In this document: positions 25,306-33,926 of the stretch, piece after piece
Layout of the letters: each line of letters starts with the position of its first letter
Position numbering within the stretch: the first letter of the stretch is position 1
NCBI RefSeq assembly: GCF_039962255.1
Contig: NZ_JAMPKY010000010.1
Span: forward strand, 186,001-250,000
Source: Leptolyngbya subtilissima AS-A7
Lineage (GTDB): Bacteria; Cyanobacteriota; Cyanobacteriia; Phormidesmidales; Phormidesmidaceae
Reading direction: 5' to 3'
DNA length: 64,000 nucleotides
Translations under genes and position numbers: made by a program
The notes under the pieces: generated by a model
What the model saw: the letters and a program-made list of their open reading frames with translations, nothing else
What the model was told of the DNA's origin: nothing
Database searches by the model: none

Positions 25306-27858
25306 CTAACTCAGCTTGCAGGTGAGCTTGCCATCGGATTCACCGCCGATTTCTCCATAGTCGACTAGGCCGACGGGGAAGGGGGTGACTTTCCAGATGT
25401 CGCTGCAGTATTCGGCGATGGAGCGATCGCTTGAAAAAGCCCCCATCCGCACCGAGTTGAGAATCGCCATGCGTGTCCAGCTGTCGGCATCGCTGTAGGC
25501 GCGGCCCACCGTCTCTTGGCAGTCAATGTAGGCCTGGTAGTCAGCCAGCAGCATGAACGGATCGTGGTACAGCAGCTTGTCGAGCAGGGGCTTGAATAGA
25601 TCGCCATCGCCGTGGGAAAAGTGGCCGGAGGCAATCAGGTCGATCGCATCCTTGAGCATGGGGTGACGGTGGTAATAGCTGTAGGGATCGTAGCCTTCGG
25701 CCTTAAGGGTCACCACTTCGGGGGCGGTGAGACCAAAGAGAAAGAAGTTCTCAGCGCCGACGGCGTCGCGAATTTCCACATTGGCCCCGTCGAGAGTGCC
25801 GATGGTGAGCGCTCCATTCATGGCAAACTTCATGTTGCCGGTGCCCGAGGCCTCAAAGCCCGCAGTAGAAATCTGTTCAGAAAGATCTGAGGCCGGGTAA
25901 ATGCGCTGACTGTTGGTGACGTTGTAGTTGGGTAAGAAGATTACTTTGATCTGGTTGCGCAGGTCGGGGTCTTTGTTGACCATGTCGCCCACGGCGGTGA
26001 TCAGTTTGATCATTAGCTTGGCCATGTGATAGCCAGGGGCTGCCTTACCGCTAAATAGAAACGTACGCGGCGTGATCTCCAGATTAGGGTTCTGCTTTAG
26101 CTGGCTGTAGAGGGTAACGATGTGCAGCACGTTGAGGTGCTGGCGCTTGTACTCATGAATGCGTTTCACCTGCACATCAAACAGTGAGGCGGGGTCGACT
26201 AAAATGCCGTGCTGACTGTGGATGCGGCTAGCCAGATCGCGCTTGACGGCCTGCTTAATTGCCCGCCACTCGGCTCGGAAACCGGCGTCGTCGGCCAGGG
26301 GTTCGATCGCCTTGAGTTCATCGAGGTGCTTGATCCAGCGATCGCCAATTCGGCTCGTGATCAAGGTACTCAAGCGCGGGTTGCTGAGCACCATCCAGCG
26401 GCGGGGGGTGACGCCGTTGGTTTTGTTGCAGAACTTTTCGGGGAAGAGTTCGTAGAAGTCGCGCAGCACGGTTTCTTTGAGCAGCTCGCTGTGGAGGGCG
26501 GCAACACCGTTGATGGTGTGGCTGCTGACGCAGGCCAGGTTGGCCATGCGCACATAGCGCTCCCCAGATTCGTCAATCAGCGACATGCGGGCCAGCCGCT
26601 CCGCATCCTTAGGAAATTTCATCCGCACTAGGTCAAGAAAACGGTTGTTGATCTCGTAGATAATCTGCAAATGGCGGGGCAGCAGCTGGCCAAATAGGCT
26701 GACGGGCCACTTTTCTAGCGCTTCAGGTAGCAGGGTGTGGTTGGTGTAGGCCAGGGTCTTCTGGGTGATCTCCCAGGCCAGAGTCCAATCTAGGCCGTAC
26801 TCATCGAGCAGCAGACGCATCAGTTCGGGGGCTGCGATCGCCGGGTGCGTGTCATTGAGCTGAATGGCAAACTTTTCGTGGAACTGCTCCACGGCCATGC
26901 CCTGCCCTTTCAAAATGCGAAACATGTCTTGCAGGGAGCAGGAGACAAAGAAAAACTGCTGCTCGAGGCGCAGCTGCTTGCCGGCAGTTTTTTCGTCGTT
27001 GGGGTAGAGCACCTTCGAGATGTTTTCTGAGGCAACTTTTTGCTCGACCGCGCCGTAGTAGTTGCCCTGGTTAAACACCGCAAAGTCAAAGGATTCGATC
27101 GCCTCGGCTTTCCACAGGCGCAGGGTGTTGGCGGTGTTGACCTGGTAGCCCAAAATTGGCGTGTCGTAGGGCACCCCCAACACTTCGCGATCGGGCACCC
27201 AGCGCACCCGGTAGCGCTCTTTGTCGTCGGTGTAAGTTTCGGTATAGCCGCCCAACTTGACCTCTACCGACCATTCGGGCCGCACCACCTCCCAGGGGTT
27301 GCCGTAACGCAGCCACTTGTCGGTGCGCTCTACCTGCCAGCCGTCGCGCAGGTCTTGCTCAAAAATGCCGAACTCATAACGAATGCCGTAGCCCACCGAG
27401 GGCACCTCCAGCGACGCTAAAGAATCGAGGTAGCATGCCGCCAGCCGTCCCAGGCCGCCATTTCCCAAACCCGGCTCCTCCTCCTGGGCCAGCAGCTTGT
27501 TAAAGTCGAGGCCCAGCTCTTCCATAGCCTGCCTGGCCGGCTCGTAGATGCCCATGTTGATCAGGTTGTTGCCCAGGTGCGGCCCCATCAAAAACTCTGC
27601 CGACAGGTAGCAGACCGTGCGGGTGCGGTGCTGGGTATAGCTCTCGGCGGTGCCATTCCAGCGGTGCAGCATGCGATCGCGCACCGAATACGCTAGGGCC
27701 ATGTAGTAATCGTGCTGGGTGGCCAGCGACACCGGCTTGCCCTGCACATAAAACAGATTGTTGAGAAACGCCCGTTTAATGCTCTCGATATCGGTAGCGG
27801 TGCGCTCTTTGGCTAGGGCGGTGGATACAGCAACGTCTACGGGGGAAGGAGTATCCAT
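25306..27858 (-). CDS. glgP: Glycogen phosphorylase
   Basis: Releases glucose 1-phosphate from glycogen; cytosolic, mobilises reserve carbon in the dark. 850 residues, normal length. Family motifs include YLSAEFLMGPHLGNNLINMG, EEEPGLGNGGLGRLAACYLDS, YGIRYEFGIFEQ, the phosphate region KRIHEYKRQHLN and the pyridoxal-phosphate site EASGTGNMKFAMNGALTIGT, whose Lys holds the cofactor. ATG at 27858 preceded by a purine-rich stretch. It is convergent with the toxin gene and transcribed toward it. Confidence 0.95.
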   Translation of the reverse strand: MDTPSPVDVAVSTALAKERTATDIESIKRAFLNNLFYVQGKPVSLATQHDYYMALAYSVRDRMLHRWNGTAESYTQHRTRTVCYLSAEFLMGPHLGNNLINMGIYEPARQAMEELGLDFNKLLAQEEEPGLGNGGLGRLAACYLDSLASLEVPSVGYGIRYEFGIFEQDLRDGWQVERTDKWLRYGNPWEVVRPEWSVEVKLGGYTETYTDDKERYRVRWVPDREVLGVPYDTPILGYQVNTANTLRLWKAEAIESFDFAVFNQGNYYGAVEQKVASENISKVLYPNDEKTAGKQLRLEQQFFFVSCSLQDMFRILKGQGMAVEQFHEKFAIQLNDTHPAIAAPELMRLLLDEYGLDWTLAWEITQKTLAYTNHTLLPEALEKWPVSLFGQLLPRHLQIIYEINNRFLDLVRMKFPKDAERLARMSLIDESGERYVRMANLACVSSHTINGVAALHSELLKETVLRDFYELFPEKFCNKTNGVTPRRWMVLSNPRLSTLITSRIGDRWIKHLDELKAIEPLADDAGFRAEWRAIKQAVKRDLASRIHSQHGILVDPASLFDVQVKRIHEYKRQHLNVLHIVTLYSQLKQNPNLEITPRTFLFSGKAAPGYHMAKLMIKLITAVGDMVNKDPDLRNQIKVIFLPNYNVTNSQRIYPASDLSEQISTAGFEASGTGNMKFAMNGALTIGTLDGANVEIRDAVGAENFFLFGLTAPEVVTLKAEGYDPYSYYHRHPMLKDAIDLIASGHFSHGDGDLFKPLLDKLLYHDPFMLLADYQAYIDCQETVGRAYSDADSWTRMAILNSVRMGAFSSDRSIAEYCSDIWKVTPFPVGLVDYGEIGGESDGKLTCKLS

Positions 27859-28091
27859 AGGTGATCGATCCTGGCTCAGGGCAGTGAGTGACTCTATTGA
27901 TCAAAGGAAATTAGGCGATCGCACAGTGTGGCCTAAGGCACGATTTAACCTTAGTTAAAGAATGGCGAAATCTATCGCAAAAGAAAGAAGTATAGAAGAG
28001 CGAAACGCAAAAAACGCTCGACAGATTTGAAGGTTCAGCGTTTTGGGCTGTCCCAGCCCGTAGTTTTCCTGCCGTAGCGAGCGTTGACTTT
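27859..28091. other. Promoter side of glgP
   Basis: 233 bases between glgP and the MITE-like element. No gene. It should hold the minus-strand glgP promoter; no operator was recognised. Confidence 0.4.
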
Positions 28092-28241
28092 GAGGGCGTT
28101 TGAAACGTGAGTCGCCGTAGCTTTAGTCACCGGCTGATTCCCCTTGCCCCCCTAAAAAGGGGGATAAAAGTCCCACTTCTTAAGGGGTATTGAGGGGATC
28201 TCCACTTTCGCTGCAAGAAATAGGACTTTTCAAACATCCTC
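28092..28241. mobile_element. 150-bp MITE-like element, copy 1
   Basis: Begins GAGGGCGTTTGAAA and ends with the near-complement TTTCAAACATCCTC (12 of 14 terminal positions pair), giving terminal inverted repeats. The first ~45 and last ~25 bases match copy 2 (54203-54352), and both are exactly 150 bp. It has no coding capacity, so it would move with a transposase supplied elsewhere. Its inner part contains CCCCCTAAAAAGGGGG, a small hairpin. Confidence 0.7.
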
Positions 28242-28250
28242 TTGGCCGTC

Positions 28251-30656
28251 TCAGCTCCCCCTCACATACTGGTCGAACCACCGAAACTGCTCCCAGAGCA
28301 CGTGCTCTACACTCTCTCTGGCTCGATAGCCGTGGTCTTCGAAGGGAAGCAGCACCAGCCGGGTAGTGCCTCCCGCACCGCGCACGGCTTCGTAGAAGAC
28401 TTGGGACTGGAACGGTGGGGTACCAGGGTTAGAGTCGTCGTTACCGTGGATGAGTAGAACCGGATCGTTGATTTGGTCAGCGAAGAAGGTCGGTGAGAGC
28501 TGAACGTAAACATCCCTTGCTTCGAAGAGGGGGCGACGCTCGGCTTGGAAGCCAAAGGGCTGGTTTGTTTTGTTGTAAGAGCCGCTGCGGGCGATGCCGG
28601 CTCGAAACAGATCGGTATGCGCCAAGAGGTCCGCCACCATCAGCCCGCCGTGGCTGTGGCCGATAACGCCGATGCGTTCGGGATCGGCCACGCCGATTTT
28701 GACGGCCTTCGCTACGGCAGCTTCCGCATCAGCCACTAATTGAGGAATAAAGGTGTCGTAGGCGGTCTCCGGATCGCCGAGGATCGGCATGGCGGTTTGG
28801 TCGAGTACGGCGTATCCCTGGAGCAGGAAGTAGAGGTGGGAGGCTCCGTATAGGCGCATGAAGCGCTGGGTCGAGCCGCTAACCTGTCCGGCGGTAGCTG
28901 CCCCAGAGTATTCCATGGGATAGGCGTAGAGCACCGTGGGTAGCGGTGTGCCCTCCTGGTATCCGGGGGGCAGATATAGGTGAAAGCTGAGCGGAACGCC
29001 GTCGTTGCGCTCGTAGCGCACAATGCGTTTTTCGATCGCGCGCAACTGAGGGGTGGGGTCTTCAAACTGCGTGATTGGTTGGCGTGTTAGGGCGCGAGTG
29101 GCTTCGCCCTCAGCCGCCTCGATGGGCTGGCTAAAGGTGGCCAGATGATAGTTGGGCACATCTACAGCTGACTCAGAGCGCAACACGACGCGATCTTTGC
29201 CGCCGGCAAAGGCCACCACGTACTCGTAACGATCGGGCGCGCAGCGGAACAGGCGCTCAGTCTCCCCGGTAACCAAGTGGCGCAGGTCGAGGAACGGGCG
29301 ATCGCCCTCGTCGGTGGCACCGCTGCCGCTGAAGTAGACAGCATCTCGCTGCTGGCGCAGCACCTGGCGACCGTTGGGCAACGTGCGAAACATCGGGAAG
29401 CCCGGACTGCCGTAGCGATCGTCCTCGTCTAAATCGAACCACAGGCGCGATGTGCCGTTGTCCACATCCAGCAGCCAGACGTAGCGCCAGCGGCGAATGC
29501 GCTCGCGCTGGGTGAGCATAAGCGTGCCGCCGTCTGCCCCCCAACCACAGCGCTGGGGCTGAATGCGGTGCTCGGCTTTGAAAATGACTTCGGGCTCCGC
29601 TGTGAAGGGGGCCTCTAGACGCATGAGGCGATCACGGTGGGGCACTTCAGCCACGGGGTTGCCACCATCAAGCGCCTCAACCCAAAAGAGCGTATGCGGC
29701 GCAGTGGAACGCCAGGCCACAGAGCGCGGGCCAATGGGCACACCGTGAGCCGGGACTGCGTCGGCTACGGGCAGAGATGCGATCGGGGCGGCAAACTCGC
29801 CCTGGTTATTCCACACTTCGATCTCGTTGGCGAAGCGCCACCAGGCTACCTCGTGAGACCAGGGACCAACCAAACGCTTGACGAGGAGATATTCACCAGA
29901 CGGTGAGAACTTAGCCTTGGTGTAAAGAGCCGGGGCACTAATGACTTCTACCTGGCCAGTGGCCGGATCAACGATCGCCAGCTCGGAGGTGGCGTAATAC
30001 TCGAAGAGGGCATCGTCATGGGCTGTCTCTAACAGGTTGCGGGCCTCGTAGGTCGATCGCGATGAGGCCCCTGCCCCTTCCATGATCTCTGGCCCTGCTG
30101 GGATGGCTGACGGTTCAGGCGCAGGCCCCCGCGCCGGAATGCGGCGAACCAGCAGGCGATTCTGGTCGGGTAGCCAGCTCACGGCGCTGCCCAGCAGTGG
30201 GTTGAGCGCTAGCCCTTCGATCTCGACTACGTCGCCTGCCACCGAGCCGACCCATAGCCCAATGCGATCGCTATGCCTGACGGTGAGCGCAAAGCGCTGG
30301 CCATCTGCCGTCCATTTCACCGCAAAAATCTCGGTCTCCTCGGGCAGGTCGAGCCGGGTTGTGGCTCCATTCTCGACTTGCACTAAGCGAGGGCAGGTTC
30401 CCCCATGGCGGCCATGGTGATCGTTGAGCAGGGGGTTGAGCCGGATGCCGGCCAGCTTGTGCATAGGCGCGGCTAGTTCGGCCAAGGGGGGGTAGAGCAC
30501 CGGATCGGCAAGGAGCAAATGCGCTCCCCCTGGTGCCGTCCACACGTAGGGGAGTTGCGGAGCGTGGAGCACCTTTAGCACGTCTTTTGGGGGAGTCTGC
30601 CACCCTGTTGCCGACTTCAACTGGTCATCCAATGCCCCTACGCTTGCTGCTGTCAT
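28251..30656 (-). CDS. S9-family serine peptidase (glutamyl endopeptidase type)
   Basis: 801-residue prolyl-oligopeptidase-family enzyme. The N-terminal ~550 residues form a beta-propeller with several WxxDG-like blades. The C-terminal alpha/beta-hydrolase domain has the nucleophile in GVIGHSHGGLM, the acid in LLIHGNDDSNPGT (Asp) and His in FEDHGYRARES. The sequence and size match the group that contains plant chloroplast glutamyl endopeptidase (CGEP), a stromal peptidase. No signal peptide is obvious; it is probably cytosolic and trims peptides. ATG at 30656. Confidence 0.88.
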   Translation of the reverse strand: MTAASVGALDDQLKSATGWQTPPKDVLKVLHAPQLPYVWTAPGGAHLLLADPVLYPPLAELAAPMHKLAGIRLNPLLNDHHGRHGGTCPRLVQVENGATTRLDLPEETEIFAVKWTADGQRFALTVRHSDRIGLWVGSVAGDVVEIEGLALNPLLGSAVSWLPDQNRLLVRRIPARGPAPEPSAIPAGPEIMEGAGASSRSTYEARNLLETAHDDALFEYYATSELAIVDPATGQVEVISAPALYTKAKFSPSGEYLLVKRLVGPWSHEVAWWRFANEIEVWNNQGEFAAPIASLPVADAVPAHGVPIGPRSVAWRSTAPHTLFWVEALDGGNPVAEVPHRDRLMRLEAPFTAEPEVIFKAEHRIQPQRCGWGADGGTLMLTQRERIRRWRYVWLLDVDNGTSRLWFDLDEDDRYGSPGFPMFRTLPNGRQVLRQQRDAVYFSGSGATDEGDRPFLDLRHLVTGETERLFRCAPDRYEYVVAFAGGKDRVVLRSESAVDVPNYHLATFSQPIEAAEGEATRALTRQPITQFEDPTPQLRAIEKRIVRYERNDGVPLSFHLYLPPGYQEGTPLPTVLYAYPMEYSGAATAGQVSGSTQRFMRLYGASHLYFLLQGYAVLDQTAMPILGDPETAYDTFIPQLVADAEAAVAKAVKIGVADPERIGVIGHSHGGLMVADLLAHTDLFRAGIARSGSYNKTNQPFGFQAERRPLFEARDVYVQLSPTFFADQINDPVLLIHGNDDSNPGTPPFQSQVFYEAVRGAGGTTRLVLLPFEDHGYRARESVEHVLWEQFRWFDQYVRGS

Positions 30657-30792
30657 AAGTGCTGCCGTTATTAATCCAAGACTGTTAGCCCAACCTGAGT
30701 TCGGGATAAGCCAAGCATGGCATACGCGGCGTCTCTGTTTCTTGGCTCTAAAGTTCCTCTTTCTAAATCCCCTCTCTCAGCTCCTTTCCCCT

Positions 30793-30874
30793 AGCCCCTC
30801 TCCCTAAATCCCTCTCCCTCAGGGAGAGGGACTTTGAGTGTGTCTGGCTCCCCTCTCCCTTAGGGAGAGGGGCT
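30793..30874. repeat. Nested CT/GA-rich palindromes
   Basis: An outer pair AGCCCCTCTCCCTAA (30793-30807) and its perfect complement (30860-30874) encloses a second palindrome CCCTCTCCCT-C-AGGGAGAGGG (30810-30830). A third, CCCCTCTCCCT-T-AGGGAGAGGGG, spans 30850-30872. Alternative cruciforms are therefore possible. It lies in the 343-base gap between two minus-strand genes. Confidence 0.7.
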
Positions 30875-30928
30875 GGGGGAGGGGGAGAGGGGCAGGGGGT
30901 GAGGGAGGGCGGCTGAGAAACTACCCAT

Positions 30929-30961
30929 CAAAAAAAGCCCGTGGGGGAGAACCCACGGGCT
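30929..30961 (-). terminator. Rho-independent terminator of the 31000-31359 gene
   Basis: Read on the minus strand: AGCCCGTGGG, a short loop, CCCACGGGCT, then an uninterrupted T-run of six to seven. This is the cleanest intrinsic terminator in the window and lies 39 bases after the stop codon. Confidence 0.9.
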
Positions 30962-30999
30962 AGACATCAGGGGGAAACGAATTACAAAACGCTGGCGAA

Positions 31000-31359
31000 T
31001 TAGGCGCTGCGGTGGCGAGGGCGCTTGCGTTCTGACTTCTTCTTGTAGCCAATGGCCTGGGTGGCGTTGCTGTCGGGGCCAAACTGAGCCCGCACGGCTT
31101 CTTTCATGCCCAGAATTGAGTTGTGAAACTCCCATTCGGCTTGGCGGGCCGCATCGCTGGCGGCTTTGACCATGGCTTGCAGCTCGGTTTCTTTTTGCTG
31201 CATGGCCAGCATGGTGTTGAAATTAGCTTTGAGGGCTTCAGGCGACGCATCGGTGCGGACGGGGAGATAGCCGGCGACGGTGCCGAGGCCATTGAGGGAG
31301 TCAATGTCGTTGCTGATGGTTTTAACAGGCAGCCGACGGGTGATGTTGACAACGGGCAT
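31000..31359 (-). CDS. Small conserved protein with basic C-terminus
   Basis: 119 residues: MPVVNITRRLPVKTI start, a helical centre (LKANFNTMLAMQQKETELQAMVKAASDAARQAEWEFH), and a strongly basic tail with GYKKKSERKRPRHR. Proteins with this start and a KKKSERKRP end are familiar as hypothetical proteins in several cyanobacteria; no function is known to me. The tail suggests nucleic-acid binding, by inference only. It has its own perfect terminator, so it is probably transcribed alone and strongly. Confidence 0.7.
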   Translation of the reverse strand: MPVVNITRRLPVKTISNDIDSLNGLGTVAGYLPVRTDASPEALKANFNTMLAMQQKETELQAMVKAASDAARQAEWEFHNSILGMKEAVRAQFGPDSNATQAIGYKKKSERKRPRHRSA

Positions 31360-31659
31360 GGTAATACACCTTGGGTTAATGGTTTATATACGGGCACGAT
31401 CAAATAGCCTGCCTGAGGAGAGTTCAGGAATGGTGACGGAGGTTTGGGGGAGCGACGAAGGTCAGGGCAGGCGACGGAAGACACGGTTGGGGCGAGGCGT
31501 TGTCTCGTCTATTGCCAAGATTGCCCGGTGTAACAAGCCGATCGCCGCCTCAATTTGAAAGATTTTGACCCAACACCAGCGGTTTTGATAAAGCCTGGAT
31601 GAATGTTGCCGCAGGTCGAAGCGAGTTTTGGCACAACCATGGTGATGCAGCGCGGGAAT

Positions 31660-31953
31660 GAGCGATTCGCTGCTATGACAGAAGCATTGTGCATTGAGCA
31701 GGTAAGCGTGCAGCGAGCGACTATTCGAAGTTGCTCTATGACAGAAGCATTGTGTATTGACAACTTAAGATGTTGTGCGATCGCAGCAGCATTGGCGCGC
31801 CGCAACTTAAGATGTTGCCGCTTGACAATCGAATGTTGCGCGATTGCATTAAAGCATTGCAGTCTGACAATCGAATGTTGCGCCGCTGCACTAAAGCATT
31901 GCGGCCTCACACTAAAGGATGCAGCTCTGACAATCAAGCGGTGAAGTGCTGCA
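31660..31953. repeat. 21-bp-period degenerate minisatellite
   Basis: About fourteen consecutive 21-base units, for example those starting at 31681, 31744, 31828, 31849, 31870 and 31891. Units share an AAGCATTG or GAATGTTG core and usually end in TGACA or TGCA. Exact stretches recur at 63 or 42 bases (TGACAATCGAATGTTGCGC at 31823 and 31865). Frames are open on both strands, reading as 7-residue repeats, but no start or ribosome site is convincing, so it is kept as a repeat. Confidence 0.8.
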
Positions 31954-32322
31954 ATAGGCGATCGCACCAGCGCAGGGGAAGGTGTCTAACGTGCTGACTC
32001 AATGATCACCCCTACGGAACGAAGGGGCAGCAAATACTGAGCCGGCGTTCTAGGCTCTGTAGCGATTTTGACTTGATTTAGAGATCTGAATAGAGTACTT
32101 TACTGAGCTAAGGCTGTGTGAGTGCAGTCTGCGTTTCCCAAAAATTTGGTCTAACGCCACTGGAAGGTGCTACCAACACCAACCAGCGGCTAACCCCGTT
32201 GACAGGTACTAGCTGTCTCGGAGGCTAAGGAGATTTTACCTGGCCGTCCTGAACTGCACATGTCTGGGGCGGCCAAGTTTTTGGGTTTCTTCCCCGTTGT
32301 TTCATCGGCAAGGAACCCGATT
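31954..32322. other. Gap after the minisatellite
   Basis: About 370 bases without a supported gene. No regulatory structure was recognised. Confidence 0.4.
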
Positions 32323-32607
32323 ATGTTGTGTTTGCCATATTTGGTGTCGTCGTCCCAGAACCGGGAGGCGACCAGTCCGCTGCTGCTATCAAATCCGGCT
32401 GCTCAGCCGGGGCGCGAGCGCTTGCGCCATCTGGTGATTGGCTCAAGCGACGGCGTACAGGGGGCCATTAACCACTTGCATCTGCTGAACTATGCCGAGC
32501 GCCTAGAGTGGAGCCGCCTGTTTACCATCCCCGCCTCAGGGATTTTGATCACGCCGGAACAGGGGGAGGTGTTTAGCTACCTACTGCGCTACCGACAGTT
32601 GAGTTAG
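32323..32607 (+). CDS. Small cyanobacterial hypothetical protein
   Basis: 94 residues. The C-terminal ~60 (RERLRHLVIGSSDGVQGAINHLHLLNYAERLEWSRLFTIPASGILITPEQGEVFSYLLRY) look like a compact alpha/beta domain seen as short hypothetical proteins in cyanobacteria, where W-S-x-L and a terminal LxRYR are constant. Function unknown. The start is set at 32323 because AAGGA lies eight bases upstream; the frame is open from 32260. A fragment of the same C-terminus recurs at 33327-33379, after the next gene. Confidence 0.5.
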   Translation: MLCLPYLVSSSQNREATSPLLLSNPAAQPGRERLRHLVIGSSDGVQGAINHLHLLNYAERLEWSRLFTIPASGILITPEQGEVFSYLLRYRQLS

Positions 32608-32740
32608 CGACGAATTAGAACCCTGGGTTCTGCAAAAGCCCAGGGTTCTTCTGCCCTCTGGATAGGGTTAAACCCCGTGCCACAATGAGAGCAAGGCTAA
32701 ACCCTGTTCCCCTTCAACCTACGAAGGATTGGCAAAACCT

Positions 32741-33325
32741 ATGATCGCAAGGCTCAACTTCACTCCGATGGCTCCCCAGGAGTACCTGGAATGGGAATCT
32801 ACCCAAGACATCAAATACGCCTATGTGAACGGGGAAGTCTTTGCAATGACGGGGGGGACAATTCCCCATAACCAAATTGCGCTGAATTTAGCCTCTGCGC
32901 TTAAAGCTCATCTGCGGGGTGAGGGCTGTCTGGTAGTGATGGCCGATGTCAAGGTGGAGGTTTCTCAAAACGGGCCTTACCATTACCCTGATGTGATGGT
33001 GAGCTGCGATAGACGCGATCGCAATGCGATTAAACTTATCCGCTACCCCAGTCTGATTGTGGAGGTGCTGTCGCCGAGTACTGCCGACTATGATCGGGGC
33101 GACAAATTTACCCACTATCGCCAAATACCTACCCTGCAAGAATACGTTTTAATCAGTGCTGACACCATTAGTGTTGATCGCTATCGCCGCATCTCGTCTC
33201 GCCATTGGGACTTACAAACTTACATAGAGTCAGAAACTCTAAGCCTCGCTAGTGTGGACTGGCAAGCCCCCATTGAATTGCTCTATGAAGATGTGCGGTT
33301 TGCTGAAAATGCGGAGGAGGGGTAG
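32741..33325 (+). CDS. Uma2-family endonuclease-like protein
   Basis: About 194 residues of the Uma2/DUF820 family, which has the PD-(D/E)xK nuclease fold and is heavily amplified in cyanobacteria. Motifs: EYLEWESTQDIKYAYVNGEVFAMTGGT (family start), HNQIALNLASAL, YHYPDVMVSC with the candidate active-site Asp, LIVEVLSPSTADYDRGDKFTHYRQIPTLQEYVLI with the Glu...Lys pair. The ATG at 32741 is preferred over the in-frame TTG at 32729, which abuts the AAGGA sequence. The biological role of the family is unknown. Confidence 0.85.
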   Translation: MIARLNFTPMAPQEYLEWESTQDIKYAYVNGEVFAMTGGTIPHNQIALNLASALKAHLRGEGCLVVMADVKVEVSQNGPYHYPDVMVSCDRRDRNAIKLIRYPSLIVEVLSPSTADYDRGDKFTHYRQIPTLQEYVLISADTISVDRYRRISSRHWDLQTYIESETLSLASVDWQAPIELLYEDVRFAENAEEG

Positions 33326-33326
33326 A

Positions 33327-33379
33327 GATTTTGATTACCCTGGAGCAGGGAGAGATGTTTCGATTGTTAAGGTGGGATT
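33327..33379 (+). pseudogene. Duplicated C-terminal fragment of the 32323 gene
   Basis: Immediately after the Uma2 stop, the frame reads ILITLEQGEMFRLLRWD and stops. This matches ILITPEQGEVFSYLLRYR at the end of the 94-residue protein upstream, with about 28 of 34 aligned bases identical. It looks like the tail of a second gene copy whose front was lost or replaced by the Uma2 gene. Confidence 0.65.
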
Positions 33380-33552
33380 GACATGCGGTTTAAAATCAGT
33401 GTCCTATAGACCAAGATTTGTTGCGAATGAGACAAAGTATCATTTAATATCCAAGGAAACCTAGTTTGCGAATATATTGAACCCAGCAGTGAGAGAGTTA
33501 ACGAATTAAGCCTGTTTAGATTGCCACCTCTTCCAATAACTTTACTTCACAA

Positions 33553-33924
33553 ATGGCTGACGACTATATCTACGTTATTACTGACACATTTCCTACCGGC
33601 GGACGCGATAGCAATGCTCCCCAAAATCCCTTTGACGATAGTTCACCTCTTAACCCAAAGGCTAGACGGTTTGGTGTTCCTGTTTCAGCTGAAAAGCTAG
33701 AGCAGGGAATGGCAGAATTTCTTCAAACTATGGGTCGAGTTATCCAACATGCTCAAGAACGTGCTACCGAACTAGGCAGTATGGAACTAGACGAAGTTGA
33801 ACTATCAGTGCAAGTTAGTGGCGAAGGGCAGTTAAGCTTATTGGGATCTGGCACAAAAGTAAGTGGTAGCGGCGCAATGACGCTGCATTTCAAGAAAAAA
33901 CCTCTTCTTGATTTTAATAAATAG
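33553..33924 (+). CDS. Trypco1-domain protein
   Basis: 123 residues. The second half (VSAEKLEQGMAEFLQTMGRVIQHAQE...LDEVELSVQVSGEGQLSLLGSGTKVSGSGAMTLHFKKK) fits the trypsin-co-occurring domain 1 (trypco1) family: one helix, a beta-rich core with a gly/ser-rich hairpin and a terminal basic strand. In bacteria this domain is found beside trypsin- or caspase-like effectors in conflict systems. The stop is three bases before the caspase gene, so the two form an operon. Base composition is A/T-rich compared with the genes before 32.6 kb. Confidence 0.75.
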   Translation: MADDYIYVITDTFPTGGRDSNAPQNPFDDSSPLNPKARRFGVPVSAEKLEQGMAEFLQTMGRVIQHAQERATELGSMELDEVELSVQVSGEGQLSLLGSGTKVSGSGAMTLHFKKKPLLDFNK

Positions 33925-33926
33925 CA

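Noticed and set aside
30082..30420. Long antisense frames inside the S9 peptidase gene, and many similar ones in guaA, glgP, selD and the kinases
   Set aside because: They are shadows of strongly supported genes on the other strand or frame in G/C-rich sequence.
31509..31967. Minus-strand frame of 152 codons over the minisatellite
   Set aside because: It is open because the 21-bp repeat lacks stops in that frame; the plus strand is equally open and neither has a convincing start.
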